From positions 1,240,001-1,304,000 of the forward strand of contig NZ_CP032685.1 in assembly GCF_003627795.1 (NCBI RefSeq): DNA of 64,000 nt, given 5' to 3'. Below the pieces are notes generated by a model that worked only from the letters and a program-made list of their open reading frames with translations, had not been told where the DNA came from and made no database searches. Each line of letters opens with the position of its first letter. The stretch's first letter is position 1. Positions 54,988-63,517 of this stretch are shown piece after piece. Position numbers and translations under genes: made by a program. This stretch comes from Rhizobium sp. CCGE531. Lineage in GTDB: Bacteria; Pseudomonadota; Alphaproteobacteria; Rhizobiales; Rhizobiaceae.

Positions 54988-56142
54988 TTACCGAGGCAAG
55001 GCGCGAAAATGTGACCTGATATCTGCGACCAGCTCGCTCGGCTTTTCCATCGCAGCAAAATGGCCGCCCGCGGCGTGCTCGCTCCAGCGGACAACGTTGT
55101 AGACCCGTTCAACCCAAGACCGAGGCGGCTGCGGCAGCTCCTTGGCAAAGTGCGAGATGGCGACAGGGGGAAGAATGCGCTGTCCTTTTTCGAATGACAG
55201 AGGATGCGCACGGCTCTCCTTGTAGAGCCTGAATGAGGCGCCGAGCGAGCCGCTGAACCAATAGAGGCTGATCTCGGTCAGCAGAGTATCCATGCTGAAG
55301 ACGTCGAGGACATTGCCATCGCAATCGCTCCATGATCGGAACTTCTCAACAATCCAGGCCGCCAATCCCACGGGTGAATCGGACAATCCATAGGCCAGCG
55401 TCTGCGGCTTGGTGCCTTGGACATGCGCATAGGCGCCCTCTTTGTCCGTCCACTCCGCCGCAACTTTCCTAAACTCCAATTCCTTAGGGGTAAGAGGCGG
55501 CAGACCATCGCCGATGGGTGGGCTGAAGCTGCCGGGAATATAGTTCAGGTGAATGCCGACCACGTCCTTTGGAAACCGGAAGGCAAGCCAGCTGGAAACC
55601 GCCGCGCCGATATCGCCGCCCTGAGCACCGAAATTTGCGTATCCCAATCCAAGCATGAGCTTACGCCAGAGGCCCGCTATCTCAAATGGGCTGACGCCGG
55701 CTTTGGTTGGCGCCGACGAAAAGGCGTAGCCGGGAAGCGCAGGAACAATGAGGTCGAATGCATCCTCGGGATCGCCGCCATGTGCGCCCGGATCTGTCAA
55801 TAACGGGATGACGCTCTCCATCTCCAGGAACGAACCCGGCCAGCCATGAGTCATGATCAGTGGAGTTGGTGACGGTCCCCGGCCTTTGACATGGATGTAG
55901 TGAATTTTGAAACCATCGATCTCGGCAACGAAATGCGGCAACAGGTTCAGGCGTGCTTCTTGAGCCCGCCAATCGAATTCGCCTTGCCAATAGTCAACGA
56001 GCTCACGCATGAAGCGCAGGCTACTTCCGTCATCCCACCCCTCTGGATCAATAGAGGCAGGCCATTTGGTTTGAGTGATGCGACGGTGCAAATCATCAAG
56101 GGCATCATCGCCAATATCGATTTGAAACTCTGCGATTTGCAT
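54988..56142 (-). CDS. Epoxide hydrolase (EHN domain type)
   Basis: A 384-residue protein from ATG 56142 (MQIAEFQIDIGDDALDD). The N-terminal epoxide-hydrolase domain has DLHRRITQTKWPASIDPEGW, and the hydrolase core has MTHGWPGSFLEM and the nucleophile motif GAQGGDIGAAVSSW with an Asp. The C-terminal EHAAGGHFAAMEKP gives the His. This is the microsomal-like EHN group that hydrates epoxides. It is a second epoxide hydrolase close to the one at 53840, but convergent, not paralogous by simple duplication. Confidence 0.9.
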   Translation of the reverse strand: MQIAEFQIDIGDDALDDLHRRITQTKWPASIDPEGWDDGSSLRFMRELVDYWQGEFDWRAQEARLNLLPHFVAEIDGFKIHYIHVKGRGPSPTPLIMTHGWPGSFLEMESVIPLLTDPGAHGGDPEDAFDLIVPALPGYAFSSAPTKAGVSPFEIAGLWRKLMLGLGYANFGAQGGDIGAAVSSWLAFRFPKDVVGIHLNYIPGSFSPPIGDGLPPLTPKELEFRKVAAEWTDKEGAYAHVQGTKPQTLAYGLSDSPVGLAAWIVEKFRSWSDCDGNVLDVFSMDTLLTEISLYWFSGSLGASFRLYKESRAHPLSFEKGQRILPPVAISHFAKELPQPPRSWVERVYNVVRWSEHAAGGHFAAMEKPSELVADIRSHFRALPR

Positions 56143-56435
56143 TGGGGCCTCCAAAATGCCGTCCGGCAATTGGGTTTGCAGTTAAAGAGATCAGACCCGT
56201 CGATCCCGCTAATTCGAGCCGGGGACGGCACTTATCGCATGAGCGGCTAGGACGAGTGGCCGGTATTCAGCCCTATCCCTGGTTCCGGCTTAATGAAAAT
56301 CAGGTGTCACGTACCCGTCTATGTAGGTTTCTCCGCGGGGGCGTAAACAGGCGTCCCGAACAAAACAGCAGGCTTCGGAGACGTCAGTGAAAAAAGGAGA
56401 AGTGCCTTGCACCTACGCTCGCCGGTAGGCTGAAC

Positions 56436-57335
56436 TCAAGCGACCACTGCCAAGCCCGGCGAAGCGCGCAAGCGGGCTATGTCGCGTGCCGGCGGCTCTC
56501 CAAAGTGGCGGCGATATTCGCGACTGAACTGCGTCGGGCTTTCGTAACCCACACAGAAGGCGGCAGTTCTGACGTCGATGTCCTCAACCAGCATCAGGCT
56601 GCGCGCGTCCTGCAGCCTTAGTTGCTTTTGGAATTGCAGCGGCGTCATCGCCGTCACAGCGCGAAAATGCTCATGCAGGCTCGACGGACTCATGCCTACT
56701 TCGGCCGCAAGCCGCTCGATGCTGAACCGTTCCCGGAAGTTCTTCCCGATCCAGGCGATGGCGCGGCCGACCTGGCCCACCCGACCCTGGCCGGAGGTGA
56801 TGTGGCGCATCCTGGCACCGTCCGGGCCGGCGAGCAGATGATAGAGAATTTCCTGTTCGGCAAGCGGCCCGAGCACGGGCAGCGCTGCCGGATCGTCGAG
56901 CAGGCGCAGCAGGCGAAGCGCCGCATCGAGCAGACCGGCGCTGGCGTCGGACACCGTCTTGCCTATGGGCGGAGATGGCGCTCCCGGCGGCTGCGGCACG
57001 CGCAACGCCAGGTCCCCCAGCATGACCGGATCGAAATCGAGGTATAGGCAGAGATAGGGCTTGTCGGGCGTCGCCTCGACCACATGGCCAATCGCCGGCA
57101 GGTCGTAGGTCACGACGCCATAACGGCCTGGCGTATATCCAAACACGCGGTCGCCCAGCGTGACCTCCTTGCGTCCCTGCGCGACGAGGCATAGTTGCGG
57201 CCGGTAAACATTCGGCATCGGCATCGTCACGGTGGAGGATCGAACAAGCGTCACACGCTCGATGGGGGTGGCCTGGAAGCCATCCTTCGAGACGTGCCGG
57301 GCAATGACGGCCGCGATTTCGGTCAGTTTTTCCAT
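56436..57335 (-). CDS. AraC-family regulator
   Basis: A 299-residue regulator from ATG 57335 (MEKLTEIAAVIARH); an ATG at 57347 is in frame. The AraC_N-type cupin half (about residues 25-150) has MPNVYRPQLCLVAQGRKEVT. The C-terminal HTH pair covers about residues 190-285, with FSIERLAAEVGMSPSSLHEH and AAFCVGYESPTQFSREYRRHFG. It is divergent from the aldo/keto reductase at 57507, which it probably activates in response to an aldehyde or related stress. Confidence 0.9.
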   Translation of the reverse strand: MEKLTEIAAVIARHVSKDGFQATPIERVTLVRSSTVTMPMPNVYRPQLCLVAQGRKEVTLGDRVFGYTPGRYGVVTYDLPAIGHVVEATPDKPYLCLYLDFDPVMLGDLALRVPQPPGAPSPPIGKTVSDASAGLLDAALRLLRLLDDPAALPVLGPLAEQEILYHLLAGPDGARMRHITSGQGRVGQVGRAIAWIGKNFRERFSIERLAAEVGMSPSSLHEHFRAVTAMTPLQFQKQLRLQDARSLMLVEDIDVRTAAFCVGYESPTQFSREYRRHFGEPPARDIARLRASPGLAVVA

Positions 57336-57506
57336 GAACCGGACCATCGCATGCGAGGGGGAATGCGACAAGGTGAACGGCAGCTTCTGGAGGATTGGGC
57401 AGCAATCCCGGCGCATCAGGCTAACGGCTCTGCAGCGTCGCGCATCATATTGTCGGCAGCGCCGGGGTCACAGCAAACCCGGCCGCAGAACAGGAATGGA
57501 GTAGAC

Positions 57507-58460
57507 ATGACCACCGATAATCTGAAGATCCCTACGGTCGCGCTGGGAACCTGGGCCTGGGGCGACAGCGGCGCGACTGGCGACGGCTACTTCGGCAGCC
57601 ACCTCACTCAGGCTGGCCTGGAAGAGGTCGCCGACAAGGCGCATGCGGCCGGGTTCACCCTGTGGGATACCGCCGTGGTATACGGCATGGGCCGTTCAGA
57701 GACCGTACTCGGGGAGGTACTGAAGCGCTACGCCCGCAGCGACTACCAGCTCTCCACGAAGTTCACCCCGCAGGCTGCGGGGATCAGCGATGATCCAGTG
57801 GCGGACATGCTGGAACAAAGTCTAACCCGCCTCGGCACCGACTACATCGACCTCTACTGGATTCACAATCCAGCCGACGTGGTGCGGTGGACTCCGCACC
57901 TAATTGCGTTGCTGAAGAGTGGGAAGGTCAAACATGTCGGCGTCTCGAATCACAACCTCAGCGAAATCGAGCTCGCCAACCAGATCCTCGGAGAAGCAGG
58001 ATTCCGGGTCGAGGCCATTCAGAACCACTATAGTCTCCTCTACCGAAGCTCTGAGCAAGCTGGCATCCTGGACTACTGCCGCAACCACGGCATCCCATTC
58101 TTCGCCTATATGGTGCTTGAACAGGGCGCCCTGACCGGCAAGTACAATCCGGAGAACCCGTTGCCGGAAGGAAGCAACCGGGCAAAGGCTTACAATGGCA
58201 TGCTGCCTCAGCTGAAGGCGCTGACGGACAAGCTCGCCTCAATCGGCCAGAGCCAAGGTGCGGCAGCTCCCGATGTCGCAACAGCATGGGCCATCGCCAA
58301 GGGCACAACGCCGATCATCGGCGTCACCAAGCCCCATCATGTCGACGGTCTGGTCCGTGCCAGCAGCTTCACCCTCACCGGCGATGACATTGCAGAGCTG
58401 GAAGCCCTCGCTGAGACCGCTGACGTGAACACCCGCGGCTGGTGGGAAAAAGAGATGTAA
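57507..58460 (+). CDS. Aldo/keto reductase
   Basis: A 317-residue NADPH aldo/keto reductase. The catalytic tetrad is visible: Asp and Tyr in WDTAVVYGMGRSE, Lys in YQLSTKFTP, and the His position read as WIHNPAD. GVSNHNLSEIELANQILGEA and the C-terminal TPIIGVTKPHHVDG are also typical. It reduces aldehydes or ketones. Its divergent AraC regulator suggests induction by the substrate. Confidence 0.92.
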   Translation: MTTDNLKIPTVALGTWAWGDSGATGDGYFGSHLTQAGLEEVADKAHAAGFTLWDTAVVYGMGRSETVLGEVLKRYARSDYQLSTKFTPQAAGISDDPVADMLEQSLTRLGTDYIDLYWIHNPADVVRWTPHLIALLKSGKVKHVGVSNHNLSEIELANQILGEAGFRVEAIQNHYSLLYRSSEQAGILDYCRNHGIPFFAYMVLEQGALTGKYNPENPLPEGSNRAKAYNGMLPQLKALTDKLASIGQSQGAAAPDVATAWAIAKGTTPIIGVTKPHHVDGLVRASSFTLTGDDIAELEALAETADVNTRGWWEKEM

Positions 58461-58577
58461 GCCCGCAGCTCCGCTGCCCTAAGATTTTGGAGCCGCTCCG
58501 AAGGCCACTTCGCTCGCGCTGAAGAGGCCTCGGTGCGAGCGGCCTGCACAAGCCGCTGCAATCGGTGGCAGCAAGAT

Positions 58578-59801
58578 CTATTCAGCCGCCACCACATGCC
58601 TGCTCCTCAGCACTGCGATCGAAAGGAGAAATACGATGGCCGAGCAGATACCGATGATGACTACCATCGGTCTCGCCGTACCGTCCATAAACATACCGCC
58701 GATGCCAACCACCAGCGCCGATGTCATGAACTGCATCGTCCCCATCATCGCCGAGGCCGTGCCAGCGATGCGCCCATGGTGTTCCAGCGCCAGGACAGCT
58801 GCATTCGGCACGATCATTCCAAGGAAAGCGTAGCCCGCAAACAGGAACGCCGCCATGGTGTCGAGGCGGTCAACGCCGACAGCCATGACGACGGCCAGCG
58901 TCACCATCGTCAGCGCATAACCGGCAACTGCACCGCGAATGACTTTGCGCAAGCCGATACGGCGAGCAAGCCAGCCGTTCAACTGCGACATGCCGATGAA
59001 GCCGACGGCATTCACGGAAAAGACCACGCTGTAGAAGGTCGGCGAGAGCCCGTAATGGCCAATCAGTATGAAGGAAGAGTTGGCGACATAGATCATGTAG
59101 CTTGACATGCCGAAGGAGGCCATCAGCACCAGACCGAGATAGTATGGGTCCTTAAGGAGTGTTCCATAGGCTTTCAATGCCCCGCCGAGGCTGCTTTCAC
59201 TGCGAGCCGTAACCGGACGGGTCTCCTCAAGGAAAAAGCGGCCCGCGATGACGCCGACAACACCGGCGAAGACCATGACCCAAAAGATCAGCCGCCAGTT
59301 CCCGAACACTGTCACGATGCTGCCCGCGAGCGGCGCCAGGATGGGTGAGATGCTGAAGACCAGCATAAGCCGCGACATCAGTTGCGCGGCGGCGGCCCCC
59401 GTATGCAGGTCGCGCACGATGGCGCGGGCAATCACGACGCCGGCACAGGCGCCGGTGCCCTGAATGAAACGGAAGGCGACCAGCCAGCCAATATCGGTGG
59501 AGAGCGCGCAGCCGATCGCGCCGAGGATGTAGAGCACCAGACCGACATACAGAGGCCGCTTGCGGCCAAACATGTCCGACAGTGGACCATAGATAATCTG
59601 CGACACAGCCATGGCTGCGAAGAAGGAAATCAGGCTTGCCTGAACTGCATGGCTGTCAGCGTGAAGATCCAGACTGATCGTCGGCAACGCGGGAAGATAC
59701 ATGTCGAGGGCAAAGAGACCGACGGCTGAAAGAAGGCCAAGGACGATGGCATGGCGGGAGCCGCCGGCCCCGGAGGATGAAACGGAATTCTTGCTCTGCA
59801 C
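58578..59801 (-). CDS. MFS drug-resistance transporter (Bcr/CflA type)
   Basis: A 407-residue MFS protein from GTG 59801, with 12 probable membrane segments. The early DMYLPALPTISLDL and the GPLSDMFGRKRPLYVGLVLY (motif A) followed by RFIQGTGACAGVVIARAIVRD (motif C-like) place it with Bcr/CflA multidrug exporters. It expels toxic compounds in exchange for protons. It is divergent from a TetR regulator, with a perfect palindrome between. Confidence 0.92.
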   Translation of the reverse strand: MQSKNSVSSSGAGGSRHAIVLGLLSAVGLFALDMYLPALPTISLDLHADSHAVQASLISFFAAMAVSQIIYGPLSDMFGRKRPLYVGLVLYILGAIGCALSTDIGWLVAFRFIQGTGACAGVVIARAIVRDLHTGAAAAQLMSRLMLVFSISPILAPLAGSIVTVFGNWRLIFWVMVFAGVVGVIAGRFFLEETRPVTARSESSLGGALKAYGTLLKDPYYLGLVLMASFGMSSYMIYVANSSFILIGHYGLSPTFYSVVFSVNAVGFIGMSQLNGWLARRIGLRKVIRGAVAGYALTMVTLAVVMAVGVDRLDTMAAFLFAGYAFLGMIVPNAAVLALEHHGRIAGTASAMMGTMQFMTSALVVGIGGMFMDGTARPMVVIIGICSAIVFLLSIAVLRSRHVVAAE

Positions 59802-59950
59802 GGAAAAAACCTTTCCCGCACACCATTCCCCGGACGAAGCAAAGTCTCATACAAAAAGCATGTGACGGGGATTGAGTGGGCGATTATAGATGGGACAGCG
59901 GAAAGACGAAGATGGTTCCAACGCATGGCCCGTCATTCCTGTAAAATATT

Positions 59951-59968
59951 TTGGACAGTATTGTCCAA
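59951..59968. promoter_or_regulatory. TetR operator (perfect 18-bp inverted repeat)
   Basis: TTGGACA-GTAT-TGTCCAA is a perfect inverted repeat. It lies 27 bases before the TetR start and 150 bases before the exporter start, and it includes TTGGAC, which resembles a -35 box. TetR binding here would repress both genes. Confidence 0.75.
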
Positions 59969-59994
59969 TTGGTCAAGTCCTTTATGGTGGTGTC

Positions 59995-60645
59995 ATGAAA
60001 ACTTCGCCCGCAGCGGTTTCTTCCGAGACAGAGAGTCCGCCCGCCACCAGCAAACGTCGGGCGATCCTGAACGCGGCCGCAGACGTTTTTGCCGAGGATG
60101 GGTTTGCGGCGGCGAGTATCGATGCGATCGCAGCAAGGGCCGGCGTGTCACGTCAGACAGTGTACAATCAACTCGGTGACAAGGATAATCTGTTCAAGGT
60201 TGTGGTTGCGGAGATCACGGAGAGGTCGAGCGCCGCCTTCTTTCGGGTGTTGGATACATTTCCCGTGGCGCCTATCGATCTCGAAAAGGAACTGACCGAA
60301 TTTTCGGCGCTACTCCTGCGCAAGGCGGTCTGCGATCCGAATGGTCGCTGGCTGCGCAAGCTCATCGAGACCGAAGGTGGCAGATTTCCCGAATTGTTTG
60401 AGACCTGGAAGGAATACGGACCGGGCAAGAAATACCCCGCCATCGCGGCCCGCCTAGCGCAGCTCACGCTGGCTGGCCATCTAGACATAGAGGATCCGGC
60501 ACTTGCCGCGCGCCAGTACATGGCGCTGCTCGCAACAGATCTACGGATCAACCAACAGATCGGCCGTCCAACTCAAGAGGAAGAGGTCCACCGCATGGCA
60601 GGAGAGGCAACGAAGACCTTTCTGCGCGCATTCGGCAAGCGCTAA
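59995..60645 (+). CDS. TetR-family regulator
   Basis: A 216-residue TetR regulator from ATG 59995. The HTH covers about residues 20-65 (RAILNAAADVFAEDGFAAAS, then GVSRQTVYNQLGDKDNLFK). The C-terminal ligand domain is of the AefR-like/TetR_C type. It is divergent from the Bcr/CflA exporter and probably represses it until a toxic compound binds. Confidence 0.92.
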   Translation: MKTSPAAVSSETESPPATSKRRAILNAAADVFAEDGFAAASIDAIAARAGVSRQTVYNQLGDKDNLFKVVVAEITERSSAAFFRVLDTFPVAPIDLEKELTEFSALLLRKAVCDPNGRWLRKLIETEGGRFPELFETWKEYGPGKKYPAIAARLAQLTLAGHLDIEDPALAARQYMALLATDLRINQQIGRPTQEEEVHRMAGEATKTFLRAFGKR

Positions 60646-61047
60646 TGGCATCGCGGCCGCAATTTAATAGAAAACATGACGCTCTCGCAGGCAAACTTCT
60701 CGCCTCCGCTGCGCGCTGGACATAACCCCTGGTTGCGGGCATAACTACGTCCGATCGAAGACGTTCGGCGCCATGGGCCGAAGTCTGGCCGTCCTTGCTG
60801 CGGCCAATTCGCCCATATCGACCGTATGAGCAACGCAAGCACCGGGTGTTGGCTCCGCCTGTGTGACTAACGCCGAGCAGTTTTCGAAGCTCTTGAAGGG
60901 ATGTGAACCGAAAGCCCGTTACCGCTTAGCGGCGCGGCAGTTGAATTTCCTTTTGAAGGCAATGACTTAGATCGGCATGCCTCAAGATGAGCCTGCGGCA
61001 GAGATTGAGGAACAACTGCAGAGATTCGCGTCTCTATCGCTAGTTCC
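60646..61047. other. Intergenic region with tRNA-like fragment (copy C)
   Basis: About 400 bases with no supported gene. At 60891-60920 the plus strand reads TCTTGAAGGGATGTGAACCG then AAAGCCCGTT, almost matching the scraps at 3941 and 45779. The minus-strand view resembles a tRNA T-loop and acceptor end. No cloverleaf can be drawn. Confidence 0.4.
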
Positions 61048-61657
61048 TCAAACCAAGCTGACCCGGAGGTCATTGATCACAGCGGCAAGGCCGGTCGCGC
61101 CTATCAAGGGCACGATCCGTACCGGGGCGAGTTTCGAGACGGCCCGTCCGAATACCACGATGTTCGTGTGCCCGTTGAGCCGCGAAGGATGGATGATGCT
61201 TGTCCGGTAGGGATTTGTGTTCGTGGAACGCCAGCGACCACGCGCGCGCCAAGCTTTGGCGCGAGGATTTCGCAACGTCAGTCGGAACACCCATTCTGAC
61301 AGCATGATCATCGCGCAGGTCGACAAGTCGAAGTTTTTCTGCCGTTTCGATCTCGGCGAACCGTCGTGCATGGATTTCGTCCTCCTCAATCGGGAGATCT
61401 CCGATCAGACCGTCGCGGCGATCGCGAAGCACGGCCTCCAAAAAGCACACTTTGAGCGTATCACCCAAATAGTGCACACCGAACCGCCTTGCGGCTTCAC
61501 GCCGGCGTGGATCGCTGAACCGGCTCGGCGTCTTTCCAAAGCCCAACGGGTCAGGAAAGACGCTCGCATAGATCCGGCCGAAACGAGAGCTTGAAGGAAT
61601 GACTTCGAGATCGAGGGACGTATGTTCGAAACCGGCAGGCGGCTTGATACCGGTCAT
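61048..61657 (-). pseudogene. RES-domain toxin, frameshifted
   Basis: A RES-family toxin (ADP-ribosyltransferase-like, NAD-degrading or modifying in studied members). From ATG 61657 the frame has FGRIYASVFPDPLGFGKTPS, GVHYLGDTLKVCFLEAVLRD and ARAWSLAFHEH, then runs into unrelated sequence. The expected end, with HPSRLNGHTNIVVFGRA and GLAAVINDLRVSL, is in the next frame and stops at 61048. One extra base near 61198-61204 explains this. The toxin is likely inactive because the conserved C-terminal Ser region is lost. It lies directly after the antitoxin gene (TAAATG junction). Confidence 0.85.
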
Positions 61658-62122
61658 TTAGCGAAAGTCACCGCGGGCAACACTTTCGGCCGCGGCGATC
61701 GCATCGGCGTCCCGACCTCGCTTCAAGGCATCGAGTCCCGTGCGACCGTCAAGCGCCCCATGTGACGAGACCAGAAAGCGGTAGGCCGCCCAGGCTCCTG
61801 CCAAGATTTCATGCAGTCTCGGGAGCGCGGCATAAGGGCGACCGTCCTGATCGAGTTGCCATGCAGGGAAACGAAAACCACGTTTGGCACCATCCAGGCC
61901 AAGCACCTGTCCGCTTTGACGCTTCGTGTTGACCGTGACCCGCGAAACGCCCAAGAGATCCGAAAACGCGTCTGCACTCAGCATCTCATCGTCGCCCAGG
62001 ATCTCCGCTACACCGAAGGCGGGAATGAGCAGTTCACCCAGATGGTTGCCCGCCTCGTTGATGAGCGCTGCCTCCGGACAAACGATGCCCAGCGCCGCCT
62101 CGGCGGAGCTCGGCATCGCCAC
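61658..62122 (-). CDS. Xre/MbcA/ParS-type antitoxin
   Basis: A 154-residue protein from GTG 62122; an ATG at 62116 is an alternative. The DNA-binding part holds AFSDLLGVSRVTVNTKRQSG, and the C-terminal MbcA/ParS toxin-binding segment has GRTGLDALKRGRDADAIAAA. It neutralises the RES toxin encoded immediately downstream and represses the operon. It appears intact although the toxin is broken, as expected if the toxin was lost first. Confidence 0.85.
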   Translation of the reverse strand: MAMPSSAEAALGIVCPEAALINEAGNHLGELLIPAFGVAEILGDDEMLSADAFSDLLGVSRVTVNTKRQSGQVLGLDGAKRGFRFPAWQLDQDGRPYAALPRLHEILAGAWAAYRFLVSSHGALDGRTGLDALKRGRDADAIAAAESVARGDFR

Positions 62123-62125
62123 GAC

Positions 62126-62740
62126 TTAAGCTTGCGCCATGAATGCCTGCGTCGTGATCGCATTTGCGTAGAAAGGTGCGATGTCGCTCAGGAACGAGGT
62201 CTGCTGTTCCCTGGTGAAGGCCGCCGACGCATCGTAGATGACGTTGGTGTGATAGCCGAGATCGTGGGCGTTGCGCACGGTCGACTCGACGCACTGCCGC
62301 AGCGCGAAGCCCATGACGTAGATGTCGAAGATCCGGTTATTGCGCAGATAGCTGTCGAGCGTGGTGGCGGCAAAGGCGCTGCTGCCGCCCGTGCGCTCGC
62401 TGATGACATATTCGCCGTCACGAGGCTCGAACCCTGGGAAGAAATCGGTCTGATCGCCGAGGAACGAGCCATAATCGCGCACCATCTTGCGCAGCCCGTA
62501 CTTCCCTTCGCCCAGCACCCGGTAGGTCGATTCGAGCACCATCCTGACGTGGATGACCTCGATGTTGCGGCGACGGGCTTCTTCGAGGAGCTTCTTCGAG
62601 TTGGCGACCGCGGTGTCGATCTGCTCGCGGTCCTGGAACTGGCCGCTGATGCCGCCGGTGGGAGCCAGCCAGTCGTTCTGATATTCGATGAGGATCAGCG
62701 CGCTCCTGGCGTTGGCATCGTTGGATGCATGGTCGATCAT
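62126..62740 (-). CDS. Isochorismatase-like cysteine hydrolase
   Basis: A 204-residue isochorismatase-family hydrolase. The strand ALILIEYQNDWLAP holds the first catalytic position, here Glu where Asp is common in LVIDMQNDF. The nucleophile Cys is in FALRQCVESTVRNAHDLGY, and a Lys/Arg position lies in between. It is just upstream of the antitoxin gene (three bases apart). It hydrolyses an amide or vinyl-ether-like bond in a small compound; the substrate is unknown. Confidence 0.88.
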   Translation of the reverse strand: MIDHASNDANARSALILIEYQNDWLAPTGGISGQFQDREQIDTAVANSKKLLEEARRRNIEVIHVRMVLESTYRVLGEGKYGLRKMVRDYGSFLGDQTDFFPGFEPRDGEYVISERTGGSSAFAATTLDSYLRNNRIFDIYVMGFALRQCVESTVRNAHDLGYHTNVIYDASAAFTREQQTSFLSDIAPFYANAITTQAFMAQA

Positions 62741-62793
62741 GATGTTACTCCTTTGTTTGGATGATGTTCGGGTGCTCGCCCCTGCAATCGGCG

Positions 62794-63468
62794 TCAGGCC
62801 GCGAGGAGAGCCTGATGCTGGCGCAGATGTTCGCGGAAGCGGTCAGCATAGTCCTCGACCACCGCGTTCCTGACGCTCGGGCGCGCCGCTAGTGCCGCCC
62901 GCCACGCCAAGACACGCGGGAAGCCTTCGAAGATCGCTTGCGATACCGCGGGATCGATGATCGCGAAATAGCGGAAGAGCGGGGCATAGACCGCATCGAC
63001 CATGCCGAAGGCGGCACCGGCGAAATACGGCCCCGATCCCAGCTCCGCCTCGAGCTTCTGGAGCCGGTCGCGGAACGCGGCCCGCTTGGCGTCCGCGATC
63101 GCCGGATCGGTGGCGTTGAGAAACTGCCAGCCATCGGCCAGGGTCTGCGTGGCGAACTCGATCCACGCGCGCTGTCGGGCGCGCTGCAGCGCATCGTCGG
63201 GATACATCGACGCGCCGCCCTGCGTTTCCTCGAGATACTCGCAGATCACCACGCTTTCGAAGAGGATGGCGTCCTCCTCGTCGGTCTGGTGCACCTTGAG
63301 CAGCGGGACCTTGCCGGTCGGCGACAGCGCCAGGAACCAGTCGGGCTTGGCCGAGAGGTCGATATTGATCCGCTCGAACGGTACGTTCTTCTCGAGAAGG
63401 ACGATCGCGGCGCGTTGAACGAACGGGCAGAGCGGATGGCTGATGAGCGTCAGGCTGGGGTCGGGCAT
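62794..63468 (-). CDS. Glutathione S-transferase
   Basis: A 224-residue GST from ATG 63468. The thioredoxin-like N-terminal domain has SHPLCPFVQRAAIVLLEKNV with a Cys in the active-site region, LSPTGKVPLLKV with the cis-Pro, and the ESVVICEYLEE helix that binds the gamma-glutamyl part. The all-helical C-terminal domain follows. It conjugates glutathione to electrophiles or performs a Cys-type (omega-like) reduction. It lies 53 bases upstream of the isochorismatase and 49 bases downstream of the SDR, so a three-gene minus-strand unit is likely. Confidence 0.9.
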   Translation of the reverse strand: MPDPSLTLISHPLCPFVQRAAIVLLEKNVPFERINIDLSAKPDWFLALSPTGKVPLLKVHQTDEEDAILFESVVICEYLEETQGGASMYPDDALQRARQRAWIEFATQTLADGWQFLNATDPAIADAKRAAFRDRLQKLEAELGSGPYFAGAAFGMVDAVYAPLFRYFAIIDPAVSQAIFEGFPRVLAWRAALAARPSVRNAVVEDYADRFREHLRQHQALLAA

Positions 63469-63517
63469 GATGGCCTCTCGATGTGACGGCAATTCCGGAT
63501 GGAGGGCGGCGCGACGG

